Positions 9,024 through 16,253 of a DNA stretch of 23,570 nt are shown piece after piece. Each line of letters starts with the position of its first letter. The stretch's first letter is position 1. The notes under the pieces were generated by a model. The model was not told the DNA's origin. It was given only the letters and a program-made list of their open reading frames with translations, and ran no database searches. Origin of the DNA: an uncultured Eubacteriales bacterium (GTDB lineage Bacteria > Bacillota > Clostridia > Lachnospirales > Lachnospiraceae); contig CACYBV010000002.1 of NCBI GenBank assembly GCA_902772745.1, positions 1 through 23,570 of the forward strand. The letters run 5' to 3'. The translations under genes and the position numbers were made by a program.

Positions 9024-9086
9024 GACAGCAGTTTTTCCTTACCGTCCTGCTGCTGTTTCCTGTGATTTTCTTCATAACAGACGCAA

Positions 9087-9114
9087 AGACGCGCCGCATT
9101 GCTGCGGCGCGTCT
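9087..9114. terminator. Strong 12-bp hairpin between convergent genes
   Basis: AGACGCGCCGCA (9087-9098) and TGCGGCGCGTCT (9103-9114) pair perfectly around a TTGC loop. It lies about 65 bases past the stop of the 1402-residue gene and could terminate that transcript or the facing minus-strand operon. The T tract is weak on both sides (GCTTC on plus, TTGCG on minus). Confidence 0.55.
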
Positions 9115-9130
9115 GCTTCATAAAAATGCC

Positions 9131-9165
9131 GGTTCGGACACCCGTGACTTCAGTCATTGCCGGCG
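9131..9165 (-). repeat. Copy 1 of a dispersed 27-nt hairpin element
   Basis: On the minus strand this reads ATGACTGAAGTCACGGG then TGTC, one variable base, then GAACC. It matches 21005-21031 at 26 of 27 positions. Here it is nested inside a GCCGG/CCGGC outer stem followed by ATTTTTAT, so it may now serve as the terminator of the flavodoxin-gene operon. The core TGACT-GA-AGTCA hairpin resembles ends of IS200/IS605-type elements. A second inverted repeat (GGTTCC 9185-9190 with GGAACC 9220-9225) lies between it and the flavodoxin gene. Confidence 0.5.
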
Positions 9166-9235
9166 CTTTATCCTAATCCGGCTTGGTTCCTCTGCCGGAC
9201 CGGTACATAAATCCCGTAAGGAACCGGGGCAGCGA

Positions 9236-9859
9236 TTACTTCCCATCCGGGAAGCTCGTGAACGCTCCGCGCTCTGCTTCCGGAAGCCCGTCCTTCTCCT
9301 TCGCCGCCGCGATTGCCTTGATCAAGAAGGCCATATTATGCCCCAGGTTCCGCATGGTCTGGAGCCCTTCAAGATCCTTCTTGACATCCTCTGCCGTAAA
9401 ACCGTGAACCATGTTCCAGTAGGTGCTCGTTGCGATCGGCATTCCGCTGATGGAGAAATATTTGTTCAGGACGTCAAAGGTCGCTGTATTTCCGCCTCTC
9501 CGGCAGCTTACAACCGCCGCGCCGACTTTCATGTGCTTGGAGAAATGCGAGCTGTAGAACAACCGGTCCAGGAAGGACAGGACCGTCCCGTTCGGCGATG
9601 CATAATACACCGGGCTTCCGACAAGAAGACCGTCCGCCTCCTCAAACTTCTCCGCCGCCTCATTCACAATATCGTCAAAAACACAGGCGCCCTTTTTCCC
9701 GCAGGTACCGCAGGCAATACAGCCGCGAATGTCTTTATTCCCGACCTGAATGAGTTCCGTTTCGATGCCTTCCGCATTCAGCACACCGATCACTTCATCA
9801 AGTGCTGTGGCCGTACAGCCGTGAATATGCGGACTTCCATTGATGACAAGTACTTTCAT
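9236..9859 (-). CDS. Flavodoxin-fold NAD(P)H-dependent reductase, iron-sulfur-flavoprotein-like
   Basis: I place the start at 9859 (MKVLVINGSPH), because AAGGAGG lies just upstream; a longer frame to 9907 has no better site. The 207-residue protein opens with the FMN phosphate-binding loop of the NADPH-dependent FMN reductase/flavodoxin family (VLVINGSPHIHGCTATAL) and has the typical GSPVYYASPNGTVLSFLDR segment. Between them, GCIACGTCGKKGAC gives four cysteines spaced C-x2-C-x2-C-x5-C, which fits the compact cluster motif of archaeal-type iron-sulfur flavoproteins (family knowledge). Such proteins carry electrons in the cytosol; the donor and acceptor here are unknown. It is last in a minus-strand run of four genes, 81 bases after the DUF2809-rhodanese gene. 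Confidence 0.88.
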   Translation of the reverse strand: MKVLVINGSPHIHGCTATALDEVIGVLNAEGIETELIQVGNKDIRGCIACGTCGKKGACVFDDIVNEAAEKFEEADGLLVGSPVYYASPNGTVLSFLDRLFYSSHFSKHMKVGAAVVSCRRGGNTATFDVLNKYFSISGMPIATSTYWNMVHGFTAEDVKKDLEGLQTMRNLGHNMAFLIKAIAAAKEKDGLPEAERGAFTSFPDGK

Positions 9860-9940
9860 CTTGTGCCTCCTTCTTTGCTGCATTTTTTGCTTCTTTCCCG
9901 CTTTCACTCCGTCTCAGGGATTGCCCGGATTGGTCCTCCT

Positions 9941-10630
9941 TCAGCCCTCCAGTTCATAAGGCCAGTTCCGAAGCCCGCCGAAATCCTTTACATTTCTGTA
10001 GCCCAGTTCCAGCAGCTGTTTTCCGGCAGCCGCACTTCTCACACCGCTTCTGCAGTAAACAAGAATCAGCCGGTCCTTATCCGGGATGATTTCGCCCGCA
10101 TTTTTCTTCACCCTGGTTACAGACAGCTGAACCGCTCCTCTGATGTGGCCTTTCCCGTATTCGGAGGCTTCGCGGACATCCAGAATTATGCAGTCTTCGC
10201 CGCTGTCCATAATCTCTTTCGCCTGCTGCGGCGTAATCTTTTCCGCACTGCTTTTTCTTCTGCCCGATATGATGGCCGTGATAAAGAAAATACAGAGGAT
10301 ACCGACGGTATAAGCTGCGAGATCCGTCCAAGAAAATCCCTGTCCCAAAAGCATATGCCCCATGAAAGTTGATCTCAGCCGGACCAGCCATCCCGGGCTC
10401 AGAAGCTGTGAAAATTCCACCGCGAAAGCCGTGAGAAGCGCTACGGCTGCTGAAACAGCCCGCCGTTTTCTGATGAGCAGGATCCTGAAGCAGCAGTATA
10501 CAACCATTGCCCACAGAGCATCGCTGAAAGTATCGGGGATAAATGAGAGCTTCCGTGACAGCAGTCCCAATCCGATCAGTATCACAATCCCGATAATATA
10601 CCAGAGCCTGGTTTTTGTCTCTTTCTTCAT
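9941..10630 (-). CDS. DUF2809 membrane domain fused to a rhodanese domain
   Basis: The 229-residue product has about four membrane helices in residues 8-125, in the order and wording I know from DUF2809: GLLSRKLSF near the first loop, DALWAMVVY, FAVEFSQLLSPGWLVRLR, and FSWTDLAAYTVGILC. A short basic linker (GRRKSSAEK) leads into a complete single rhodanese domain (about residues 133-229) with DVREASEYGKGHIRGA and the active-site loop LVYCRSGVRSAA, whose cysteine would carry a persulfide. The rhodanese end should face the cytosol under the positive-inside rule. The ATG lies 3 bases after the stop of the thioesterase gene, which suggests translational coupling. The substrate is unknown. Either domain alone is common; I treat the fusion as a family variant or a less usual architecture. 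Confidence 0.88.
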   Translation of the reverse strand: MKKETKTRLWYIIGIVILIGLGLLSRKLSFIPDTFSDALWAMVVYCCFRILLIRKRRAVSAAVALLTAFAVEFSQLLSPGWLVRLRSTFMGHMLLGQGFSWTDLAAYTVGILCIFFITAIISGRRKSSAEKITPQQAKEIMDSGEDCIILDVREASEYGKGHIRGAVQLSVTRVKKNAGEIIPDKDRLILVYCRSGVRSAAAGKQLLELGYRNVKDFGGLRNWPYELEG

Positions 10631-10633
10631 CTG

Positions 10634-10966
10634 TCAGTCCAGAAATGCCACAGTAAACAGGGAATCCGCGAGCAGCTTCCCTCCTTCGTCTTTCGCTTCC
10701 ACGAAAAAAATACCCAGTTTTTTTCCGACTTTACGTTCATGCAGGACTGCGGTGATCTTCTGCCCGATCTGTACCGGCCGGTAATAGTGGATGTTGGCAT
10801 CCGCCGCCGCGCCGACCCGTCCGATATGCTTCACATAGCGCCCGATCGCTTCGTCACAGACATAAAAAAGAATTCCGCCGTGCACAGTTCCGTTGATGTT
10901 TTTGTCGTCTCCCTGCGTCGTATATTCCAGGCTGAAGGGATTTTCCGAAATTGTCCTGATGTCCAT
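10634..10966 (-). CDS. PaaI-like hotdog-fold thioesterase
   Basis: This 110-residue protein has the length and order of a single hotdog domain. NGTVHGGILFYVCDEAIGRY carries the HGG turn and the acidic residue in the central helix that characterise the PaaI/4HBT thioesterase group, and NIHYYRPVQIGQKI is the usual following strand pair. It probably hydrolyses an acyl- or aryl-CoA thioester in the cytosol; the substrate cannot be read from the sequence. The start follows a GAGGAAG ribosome binding site. Its stop lies 3 bases before the DUF2809-rhodanese start, and it sits 53 bases downstream of rtcB. Confidence 0.9.
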   Translation of the reverse strand: MDIRTISENPFSLEYTTQGDDKNINGTVHGGILFYVCDEAIGRYVKHIGRVGAAADANIHYYRPVQIGQKITAVLHERKVGKKLGIFFVEAKDEGGKLLADSLFTVAFLD

Positions 10967-11019
10967 AAAACACTTCCTCTTCGCTTAAGATGCGTCCTGT
11001 ATTCCGTCTGATACTTTCT

Positions 11020-12225
11020 TTATGCATCTCCTGCTGCTTTGAAATTATATACCGGGCGAATCACCCGGTCAATCGTAACCGTATCCTGGATATTCGCCAT
11101 GATTTCCGCCATCGGCTTATAGGCCATCGGGCATTCGTCCAGTGTTTCTTTGCTTACTGTCGATGTGAAAATCCCTTCCATCTGCTTTTTGAATTCGGAA
11201 ACCGTAAACGACTGTTTCGCTTCCGTTCTCGACATCAGACGTCCCGCACCGTGCGGCGCCGAGAAGTTCCAGTCCGGATTTCCTTTCCCCGTACAGAGAA
11301 GGGAGCCGTCGCGCATATTGATCGGTATTATCAGCCGCCTGCCCTCTTCCGCCGCACAGGCGCCTTTCCTCAGGATCATGGCGTCTGTATCTATGTAATT
11401 GTGTACCGATTCAAAGCGTTCCGCCGCGTGCAGCTTCATCGCGGAAAGGATTGTATCTGCCATGGCCATCCGGTTCCAGTGCGCGTACTCCTGCGTAATC
11501 TTCATGTCATGAATATACGCGTCAAACAGCACACCCTCACAAAAGGCCAGCTCGTGCGGAACCGTTTCTTCAGCGGATCCGATCGCCTTCAGCGCCGCTT
11601 CGATTTCCGTCTCGCGTCCCTGCTCCCGGAGTTCCCGGATCTTCTTTTTTGCAAGCTCCTTACGGTTTCCGTCCTTCACCCGTTTCCACGCCTCTTCCTG
11701 GTAGTACTTCGCCACCTGGACGCCGAGGTTTCTGGAGCCGGAATGAATCACCAGGTACAGCGCATCTTCTTCATCCCTGTCAAGCTCGATGAAATGGTTT
11801 CCGCCGCCAAGGGACCCCAGGCTCAGCGTGATGCGCTCCTCTTTCCCCATCGGGCACAGCAGTTCGGAAATACGGGTGTTCCCCAGATATTTATGTGCCG
11901 AGCTTCTGACGGCGAATCCGGCCGGAACCTCCTTATGGATCACCGAATCCAGTTTCGGGAGATCCACGCGTTTCTCCAGAAGCTTCGTTACCAGCATTCC
12001 GCAGCCGATGTCGACACCGACAAGGTTCGGAATCACTTTGTCCCTGATCGTCATTGTGGAACCGATGACACAGCCCGCGCCTTCATGACAGTCGGGCATG
12101 ATGCGGATCTCTGCGCCGCTGACGCATTTCTGGTTCAAAAGCGCCGTCAGCTGTCCGATCGTTCCGGAAGTGATGTTGTCTGTATAAACTTTGCAGCTGT
12201 TGTACTTTCCTTCAATGGTGATCAT
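11020..12225 (-). CDS. rtcB: RNA-splicing ligase RtcB
   Basis: A full-length 401-residue RtcB. It contains MPDCHEGAG (about residues 43-51), LVGVDIGCGM with Asp72 and Cys75 as metal ligands, GSLGGGNHFIEL, HSGSRNLG, and SAPHGAGRLMS around residue 322, whose histidine is the expected guanylylation site. RtcB joins RNA 2',3'-cyclic phosphate or 3'-phosphate ends to 5'-OH ends using GTP and Mn(II) (established for the family), and in bacteria it serves RNA repair. No rtcA, archease or sigma-54 regulator rtcR is visible nearby. The start has an AGGAAA site, and a TTCTTATAAGAA palindrome (12244-12255) lies just upstream. It follows the replication initiator on the same strand by 57 bases, so read-through is possible. 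Confidence 0.97.
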   Translation of the reverse strand: MITIEGKYNSCKVYTDNITSGTIGQLTALLNQKCVSGAEIRIMPDCHEGAGCVIGSTMTIRDKVIPNLVGVDIGCGMLVTKLLEKRVDLPKLDSVIHKEVPAGFAVRSSAHKYLGNTRISELLCPMGKEERITLSLGSLGGGNHFIELDRDEEDALYLVIHSGSRNLGVQVAKYYQEEAWKRVKDGNRKELAKKKIRELREQGRETEIEAALKAIGSAEETVPHELAFCEGVLFDAYIHDMKITQEYAHWNRMAMADTILSAMKLHAAERFESVHNYIDTDAMILRKGACAAEEGRRLIIPINMRDGSLLCTGKGNPDWNFSAPHGAGRLMSRTEAKQSFTVSEFKKQMEGIFTSTVSKETLDECPMAYKPMAEIMANIQDTVTIDRVIRPVYNFKAAGDA

Positions 12226-12282
12226 TTCTTTTCCTGTCTGCCGTTCTTATAAGAAGCGATCTCCTGCTTCCCCCGATTCTTT

Positions 12283-13278
12283 TCATCCGTTGAAAAGGAC
12301 GCTTAATGTATATGCTTTCTTATTGGTCACTTCCGCGTATTTCTGTTTGAGCTTCCTGTATGCTTCAATAAACTGCGCGTTGTCGATCTTCATGATCCGG
12401 GCCCTCAGCGCTTCGGCGTTGATCTGCATTCCGCTGATCATGACATCCCTGCCGGCGCAGTATGCATCTGTCATATACCGGATGATCCTGTCCGCGATTT
12501 CTGTCTGTATGTATTTCTCCTCATAATCCCGGCGGTCTATACTGCCCTGCCCGAGCCTCCGGTCGTAATGATCATTCATAACGAGGATATGCCCGTAATC
12601 GACATTGTCCTTAATCATCTCTTCCACACGGTCATAATCCGAAAAGACGTCGGTCGATCGGTCTGTCCCGTTTTTTGACTGACTGATTGATTGATTTCCT
12701 TCAGGATCAGAATATTGTTCAGGATGAGATACTGTATCGTCTTTGTTCTCAGTACTGTCAGTATATATATTTATATTGTCCGCCCCGTCAGCGTAGCTGC
12801 GCTTAACGAAGGTACTTTCAACGTATGTACTGTCAACGTATATACCGTTACGGGGGGTACGTTCATTTTCTTCTGTTTTTGCTTCCTCCGGCCGGTTTGC
12901 TTTCCCGTACTTGGTCAGATTGGTGTGGGTGACATTTCCCTCGGCATCATAGTAGAATGTGTGCGGTCCGTCTGTCGGGGCATCCAGAAGCTCATATTCG
13001 GAGATGAAACCCTTCCTCCCCTTCTCCACATGGAAATGAACCCGGAGATACCCACGCTCTTTCAGTTCGTCCCAGGAGGAATTGAAGGATTTTTCTCCCT
13101 CAAGACAGGTCGACAGAAGAAAAGCTTTTGTACAGGTGATCGTCGGGTTTGTAATATATGACTGGATGACAAGATACAGTCCCTTGGCCTTGAGGCTGAC
13201 CGTCCTGTCCCGGATGATGGCATTATCTACAGCGGTAAATCCGCGCTTTGATCGAAATGCGCCATTGACTTTAGGCAT
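12283..13278 (-). CDS. Replication initiator-like protein, HTH N-terminus and DUF6017-like C-terminus
   Basis: The 331-residue product starts at an ATG with GGGAGG upstream. The N-terminal ~110 residues (FTAVDNAIIRDRTVSLKAKG, then CLEGEKSFNSSWDELKERGY) form a winged-helix region like plasmid and mobile-element initiators of Firmicutes. A low-complexity middle follows (about 140-225) with 5-residue repeats YVDST, YVEST, FVKRS. The C-terminal ~75 residues (VMISGMQINAEALRARIMKI to NKKAYTLSVLFNG) match what I know as DUF6017. It would bind and open the origin of its replicon. The divergent parAB operon and ParB-site-like array strongly support this role. The repeats in its middle, seen as DNA, are phased at 15 bp and may be the origin itself. 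Confidence 0.82.
   Translation of the reverse strand: MPKVNGAFRSKRGFTAVDNAIIRDRTVSLKAKGLYLVIQSYITNPTITCTKAFLLSTCLEGEKSFNSSWDELKERGYLRVHFHVEKGRKGFISEYELLDAPTDGPHTFYYDAEGNVTHTNLTKYGKANRPEEAKTEENERTPRNGIYVDSTYVESTFVKRSYADGADNINIYTDSTENKDDTVSHPEQYSDPEGNQSISQSKNGTDRSTDVFSDYDRVEEMIKDNVDYGHILVMNDHYDRRLGQGSIDRRDYEEKYIQTEIADRIIRYMTDAYCAGRDVMISGMQINAEALRARIMKIDNAQFIEAYRKLKQKYAEVTNKKAYTLSVLFNG
12752..12856. repeat. Phased 15-bp direct repeats inside the initiator gene
   Basis: GTACTTTCAACGTAT (12812-12826) and GTACTGTCAACGTAT (12827-12841) differ at one base. Degenerate copies in the same 15-bp phase lie at 12752-12766 (GTACTGTCAGTATAT, 12/15), 12782-12796 (about 10/15), 12797-12811 (about 8/15) and 12842-12856. 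They encode the repeated pentapeptide of the protein's linker and may also act as iterons. Confidence 0.55.
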
Positions 13279-13334
13279 GGAAATCCTCCCGTGTGCCCTT
13301 TTTGTTTTTTCGGCTCGCTTTTTACAAGGGTTTC

Positions 13335-13363
13335 TTGACTATAACCGGGAGTTGTGGTACAAT
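13335..13363 (+). promoter_or_regulatory. Promoter P1 for the par operon
   Basis: TTGACT (13335-13340), a 17-bp spacer and TACAAT (13358-13363) form a near-consensus promoter pointing at the par genes. An imperfect inverted repeat (CCGGG.TTGT with ACAA...CCCGG, 13345-13375) overlaps it. The leader would be about 255 bases. Confidence 0.6.
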
Positions 13364-13367
13364 ACAA
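13338..13367 (-). promoter_or_regulatory. Promoter for the replication initiator, overlapping P1
   Basis: On the minus strand TTGTAT (13367-13362), an 18-bp spacer and TATAGT (13343-13338) point at the initiator, giving a leader of about 50 bases. It occupies almost the same base pairs as the plus-strand promoter, so the two should exclude each other. Confidence 0.5.
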
Positions 13368-13395
13368 TTGCCCGGAAAAGGGTAAACTTAATATG

Positions 13396-13434
13396 GGTTA
13401 TGAAAGCCTTCCATTCCATCATAACCTGTGTTAT
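13396..13434 (+). repeat. Nested, mutually exclusive inverted repeats
   Basis: GGTTATGA (13396-13403) pairs perfectly with TCATAACC (13419-13426). The same ATAAC (13421-13425) can instead pair with GTTAT (13430-13434) across CTGT. They lie in the leader of the par transcript if it starts at P1. Confidence 0.45.
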
Positions 13435-13576
13435 CTGTCATTGTTACGGAAAGAGTCCTGGCTGCAACCGGGGCTTTTCCTGTATGAGACCAATCTGCAG
13501 TCTTTCTTTTCTTCGCATTATATAAAAGTTCCCCCGTTCTGTCAATCAGATAATTAAATGTTCCGCAAAATGGGAC

Positions 13577-13605
13577 TTGATTTGTTGAGAATTTTATGGT
13601 ATTTT
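13577..13605 (+). promoter_or_regulatory. Possible second promoter for the par operon
   Basis: TTGATT (13577-13582), 17 bp, TATTTT (13600-13605). Transcription from here would start only about 15 bases before the first start codon, which is short but still includes the AGGAGG site at 13614-13619. Confidence 0.3.
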
Positions 13606-13626
13606 ATAGGCACAGGAGGATGTGCT

Positions 13627-14118
13627 ATGGAAAACTCGCAGAGCGCACAGACATTTGCCGAACTGTTTTCGGACCTGATCAGTCTTTCCGGGTACAGGAC
13701 AGTCCGCCGCGTGGCCGACGTACTGAACGATGCCGGGATCGGCGATATCGACTTCAGAAGGGTTTCGGACTATATGAAGGGAACCCGGGTCCCGAAGCAC
13801 AAAAAGGCCGCTGCTATCCTGCGCGCCATGGATTACAGTATCGGGGAGTCCGAACTGGAAGACCTTCTGGACCATTCCAGGGAGGAAAGCAAAAAGCTCA
13901 ATATGGATCTTGCCGATGTACGAAGCCGGCTTTCCGTCAAAGCGGTTTCCATCGACTTTTCGAAGATCCTGGACGGCTTCGCATCGGAAGAAGCAAAACT
14001 GATGCTGAACAACCGGGTTTCAGAACTCTACGGTGACGAGAAACATGTATCAAACTATGTGAACGACCTGATCAAAAAAGATCTGACGGAGTATATTTTA
14101 GAGGCGGAGGAAGAATAA
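13627..14118 (+). CDS. Small par-operon protein, possible DNA-binding regulator
   Basis: I choose the ATG at 13627 because AGGAGG (13614-13619) is at good distance; the frame is open further upstream to 13558 without such a site. The 163-residue product starts MENSQSAQTFAELFSDLISL. Residues about 20-65 (GYRTVRRVADVLNDAGIGDI, then FRRVSDYMKGTRVPKHKKAA) look like an HTH-type DNA-binding fold with a basic second helix, though I cannot name the family. A charged helical C-terminal half follows. Its stop is 4 bases before the parA start, so the two are probably translated together. A third small gene next to parAB often autoregulates the operon or assists the partition complex; that role here is an inference. 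Confidence 0.8.
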   Translation: MENSQSAQTFAELFSDLISLSGYRTVRRVADVLNDAGIGDIDFRRVSDYMKGTRVPKHKKAAAILRAMDYSIGESELEDLLDHSREESKKLNMDLADVRSRLSVKAVSIDFSKILDGFASEEAKLMLNNRVSELYGDEKHVSNYVNDLIKKDLTEYILEAEEE

Positions 14119-14122
14119 GGCT

Positions 14123-15148
14123 ATGGGAGAAACAAGAGTTATTGCGTCAATAAACCAGAAAGGCGGTGTCGGCAAGACCACTACTACTGCCAACCTCGGA
14201 TATGCGCTTGCCCAGACGGGAAATAAAGTACTGCTTATCGATTTCGATCCTCAGACCTCTCTTTCGGCATATCTCAATGTGATCGGCGACACGGACTTCA
14301 ATATCTACAGTCTGATGTGCAAGGTCCTGAACGATGCCGAATACATGCCCGAACTGATAGAAAATTATACGCTCGACGAGCTGATAGACCGCTGCATCAT
14401 CTCTCCGACATATAAAACAATCGTTGCCGGGAAAAACGAGCAGGGAAAGAAGGTCGGCATTCCGACAAACGTCCCGTTTTCGGAAAACCTGTTTTTGATT
14501 CCGGGCTCATTGGATCTTGCGGACTATGAACTGTACCTGATCGGATCTTCTTTTGAACGCTCCAGCATACTGTTTCAGTTTACTGCACTGATCAACCGGA
14601 TCCGGGAACTGAAGGATTATGATTATATCCTGATTGACGGCGGCCCCTCACTCGGAATCCTGAACCTGAACGCGATCGCCGCTTCAACTACGGGGATTAT
14701 CATCCCGACCAACCTGGATGTCATGTCGACGCGCGGGGTAAAAAACCTGATCGATGCAATCGGCGATATCCAGCTTGCCGTGATGCAGCGCTCTGAAGGC
14801 ACGGTTTCGCATTACGGCGTGATCGGTGTCGTGCTGAATCTGTACCGGCTGGGCCGTACTGTCGACACGATTATCCAGAACGACCTCGAGAGATACTATC
14901 CCTTTAAGGTATTCAAATCGACAATTCCGGAATCCATCAACGCGAAAAAAGCCGTTCTCGGCGGCGTGCTTTATTCGCAGATTTACGCAAAGGCGCGGGA
15001 TGCTTACGAAAAGCTTGCGTCAGAGATGATCAGACAGATTGAAGACGCCGAAAAGGAAGGCCCGGTAATCAAGACGCTCGGGGAAGATACGGTTTATACG
15101 CTCGATGACATTCTGAACGGAGGCTATGACGATGGCGGCGAAGAATAA
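14123..15148 (+). CDS. parA: ParA/Soj-family partition ATPase
   Basis: 341 residues. The N-terminus MGETRVIASINQKGGVGKTT carries the deviant Walker A loop KGGVGKTT with the signature lysine (Lys13) and the P-loop lysine (Lys18). LLIDFDPQTSLSAYL is the Walker A' segment, and YILIDGGPSLGILNLNA is the Walker B region. FKSTIPESINAKKAV near the C-terminus is the usual late motif of ParA proteins. No N-terminal HTH extension is present, as in type Ib plasmid or chromosomal Soj-like ATPases. It would bind DNA non-specifically when ATP-bound and move ParB-loaded centromeres. A GGAGG lies upstream, and its last 17 bases overlap the parB start. Confidence 0.96.
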   Translation: MGETRVIASINQKGGVGKTTTTANLGYALAQTGNKVLLIDFDPQTSLSAYLNVIGDTDFNIYSLMCKVLNDAEYMPELIENYTLDELIDRCIISPTYKTIVAGKNEQGKKVGIPTNVPFSENLFLIPGSLDLADYELYLIGSSFERSSILFQFTALINRIRELKDYDYILIDGGPSLGILNLNAIAASTTGIIIPTNLDVMSTRGVKNLIDAIGDIQLAVMQRSEGTVSHYGVIGVVLNLYRLGRTVDTIIQNDLERYYPFKVFKSTIPESINAKKAVLGGVLYSQIYAKARDAYEKLASEMIRQIEDAEKEGPVIKTLGEDTVYTLDDILNGGYDDGGEE

Positions 15149-16253
15149 TAAAGGGTTTGAACATGATGTCATGGAGGGAATCAACGGCGGCGGAAAGAAA
15201 ACGCTCCTGCGTAATGTCCTCGGCGCCGAAAAGAATTCCCGGGATCAGGAACGAAACAGCAGGACTAATTTCCGCGAGATCGCTCTGCAGGATATCACGC
15301 CAAGACCTGTGAACCGTTTCCGCCAGGTCGGAATTGAACGGCTCGCAAGGTCCATCAAGGCCACCACACTGATCAATCCGATTGTCGTGGTTCCGCCGTC
15401 GTATCTGCCGGAAGACAGCGAGGTGCTGAAGCGTTTCCGTGAGACGGGTATTGATCCGTCCGCACTGAAATATGTAATTGTTTCGGGGGAACGACGCTTC
15501 CGCGCCGTAAAAATGCTTCACGAAGAAGAACTCAGGGACTGGTCCGGGAGCCGCCTCGGGGACTATAAGTACGCAAAAATCAACGCGAGAGTCCTTACGA
15601 AAGAAGAGGCCCGCAATGAAGAACTGATCTATGCCGATTCAAATATCGAGACAAGACAGCTTTCTTCCCTGGAGCTGATGATCAACTGCAGGGAAATGAT
15701 GAGCTCCGTGGAAACGCCCGAGGAAAAACAGCAGGCACTTCTGGATATGGGGCTGAATCCCGAAACCGACAGGTTCAATCAGGTAAAATACTGCAAATAC
15801 TATTTCGAGAACGAACTCGGAATAATGGATGTGACGGAAAGCAACCTGAAGCAGACCCTTGCGACGGTCCAGCAGTGTTCAGCGAAAGTGCTGGATGCAA
15901 TCGTAGACGGCGTGCTGACGATGAGAAAGGCGCGGGAACTCAGGGAATTGTCTGAAGAACAGCAGGAAAAACTGATCCTCCTGCTTCAGGAAGGAAAGGC
16001 GGATGAGTACGAGTTCCTTCTGGAGAAGCTGACATCGAAAGGAAGCAAAGATAAAAAGACGGAGCGTTTTACACATCGTGATGCCGCCAAGATTCTGCTT
16101 AAAAATATCGATTACTTCGAAAAGTCCAGAAAACAGCTGGAATTTGTGTTGAAAAACCTGAGCGGCGACGACGAAAAAGTGGTTTCGGAAACGGTTTCGG
16201 AGATCGAGGAGCTGATTGGCCAGTGGAAGGAAAAGTATCAGAAATTGAAGTGA
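15132..16253 (+). CDS. parB: ParB/Spo0J-family centromere-binding protein
   Basis: 373 residues from the ATG at 15132, which lies 8 bases after GGAGG; the in-frame ATG at 15126 is too close to that site. It overlaps the end of parA. The N-terminal CTPase/ParB domain shows DITPRPVNRFRQVGIERLAR, INPIVVVPPSYLP and the motif VSGERRFRAVKML (about residues 117-129), followed by ADSNIETRQLSSLE, like the second conserved box of the family. A helix-turn-helix region lies at about 215-265 (LGIMDVTESNLKQTLATVQQ), and a lysine-rich helical C-terminus may dimerise. It should load at the palindrome array that starts 48 bases after its stop and spread as a CTP-dependent clamp (family knowledge). Confidence 0.93.
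   Translation: MAAKNNKGFEHDVMEGINGGGKKTLLRNVLGAEKNSRDQERNSRTNFREIALQDITPRPVNRFRQVGIERLARSIKATTLINPIVVVPPSYLPEDSEVLKRFRETGIDPSALKYVIVSGERRFRAVKMLHEEELRDWSGSRLGDYKYAKINARVLTKEEARNEELIYADSNIETRQLSSLELMINCREMMSSVETPEEKQQALLDMGLNPETDRFNQVKYCKYYFENELGIMDVTESNLKQTLATVQQCSAKVLDAIVDGVLTMRKARELRELSEEQQEKLILLLQEGKADEYEFLLEKLTSKGSKDKKTERFTHRDAAKILLKNIDYFEKSRKQLEFVLKNLSGDDEKVVSETVSEIEELIGQWKEKYQKLK

Larger units (their letters stand above)
13279..13626. other. Intergenic region between rep and the par operon
   Basis: This 348-bp gap holds overlapping opposed promoters (13335-13367), nested inverted repeats (13396-13434) and a possible second promoter (13577-13605). A weak GGAAAG/CTTTTCC inverted repeat spans about 13450-13480. 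I see no convincing DnaA box. Short open frames here lack ribosome binding sites. Confidence 0.6.

Noticed and set aside
9062..10372. 436-codon plus-strand open frame
   Set aside because: It spans a terminator hairpin and lies antisense to two well-supported genes.
10990..12252. 420-codon plus-strand open frame
   Set aside because: It is antisense to rtcB, whose motifs are unmistakable.
13354..13557. 67-codon frame in the rep-par intergenic region
   Set aside because: No convincing ribosome binding site, and it overlaps the promoter and inverted repeats.
13627..16253. Chromosomal soj-spo0J locus near oriC
   Set aside because: No dnaA, gidAB or rnpA neighbours, and the palindromes differ from the conserved chromosomal parS; a secondary-replicon system fits better.
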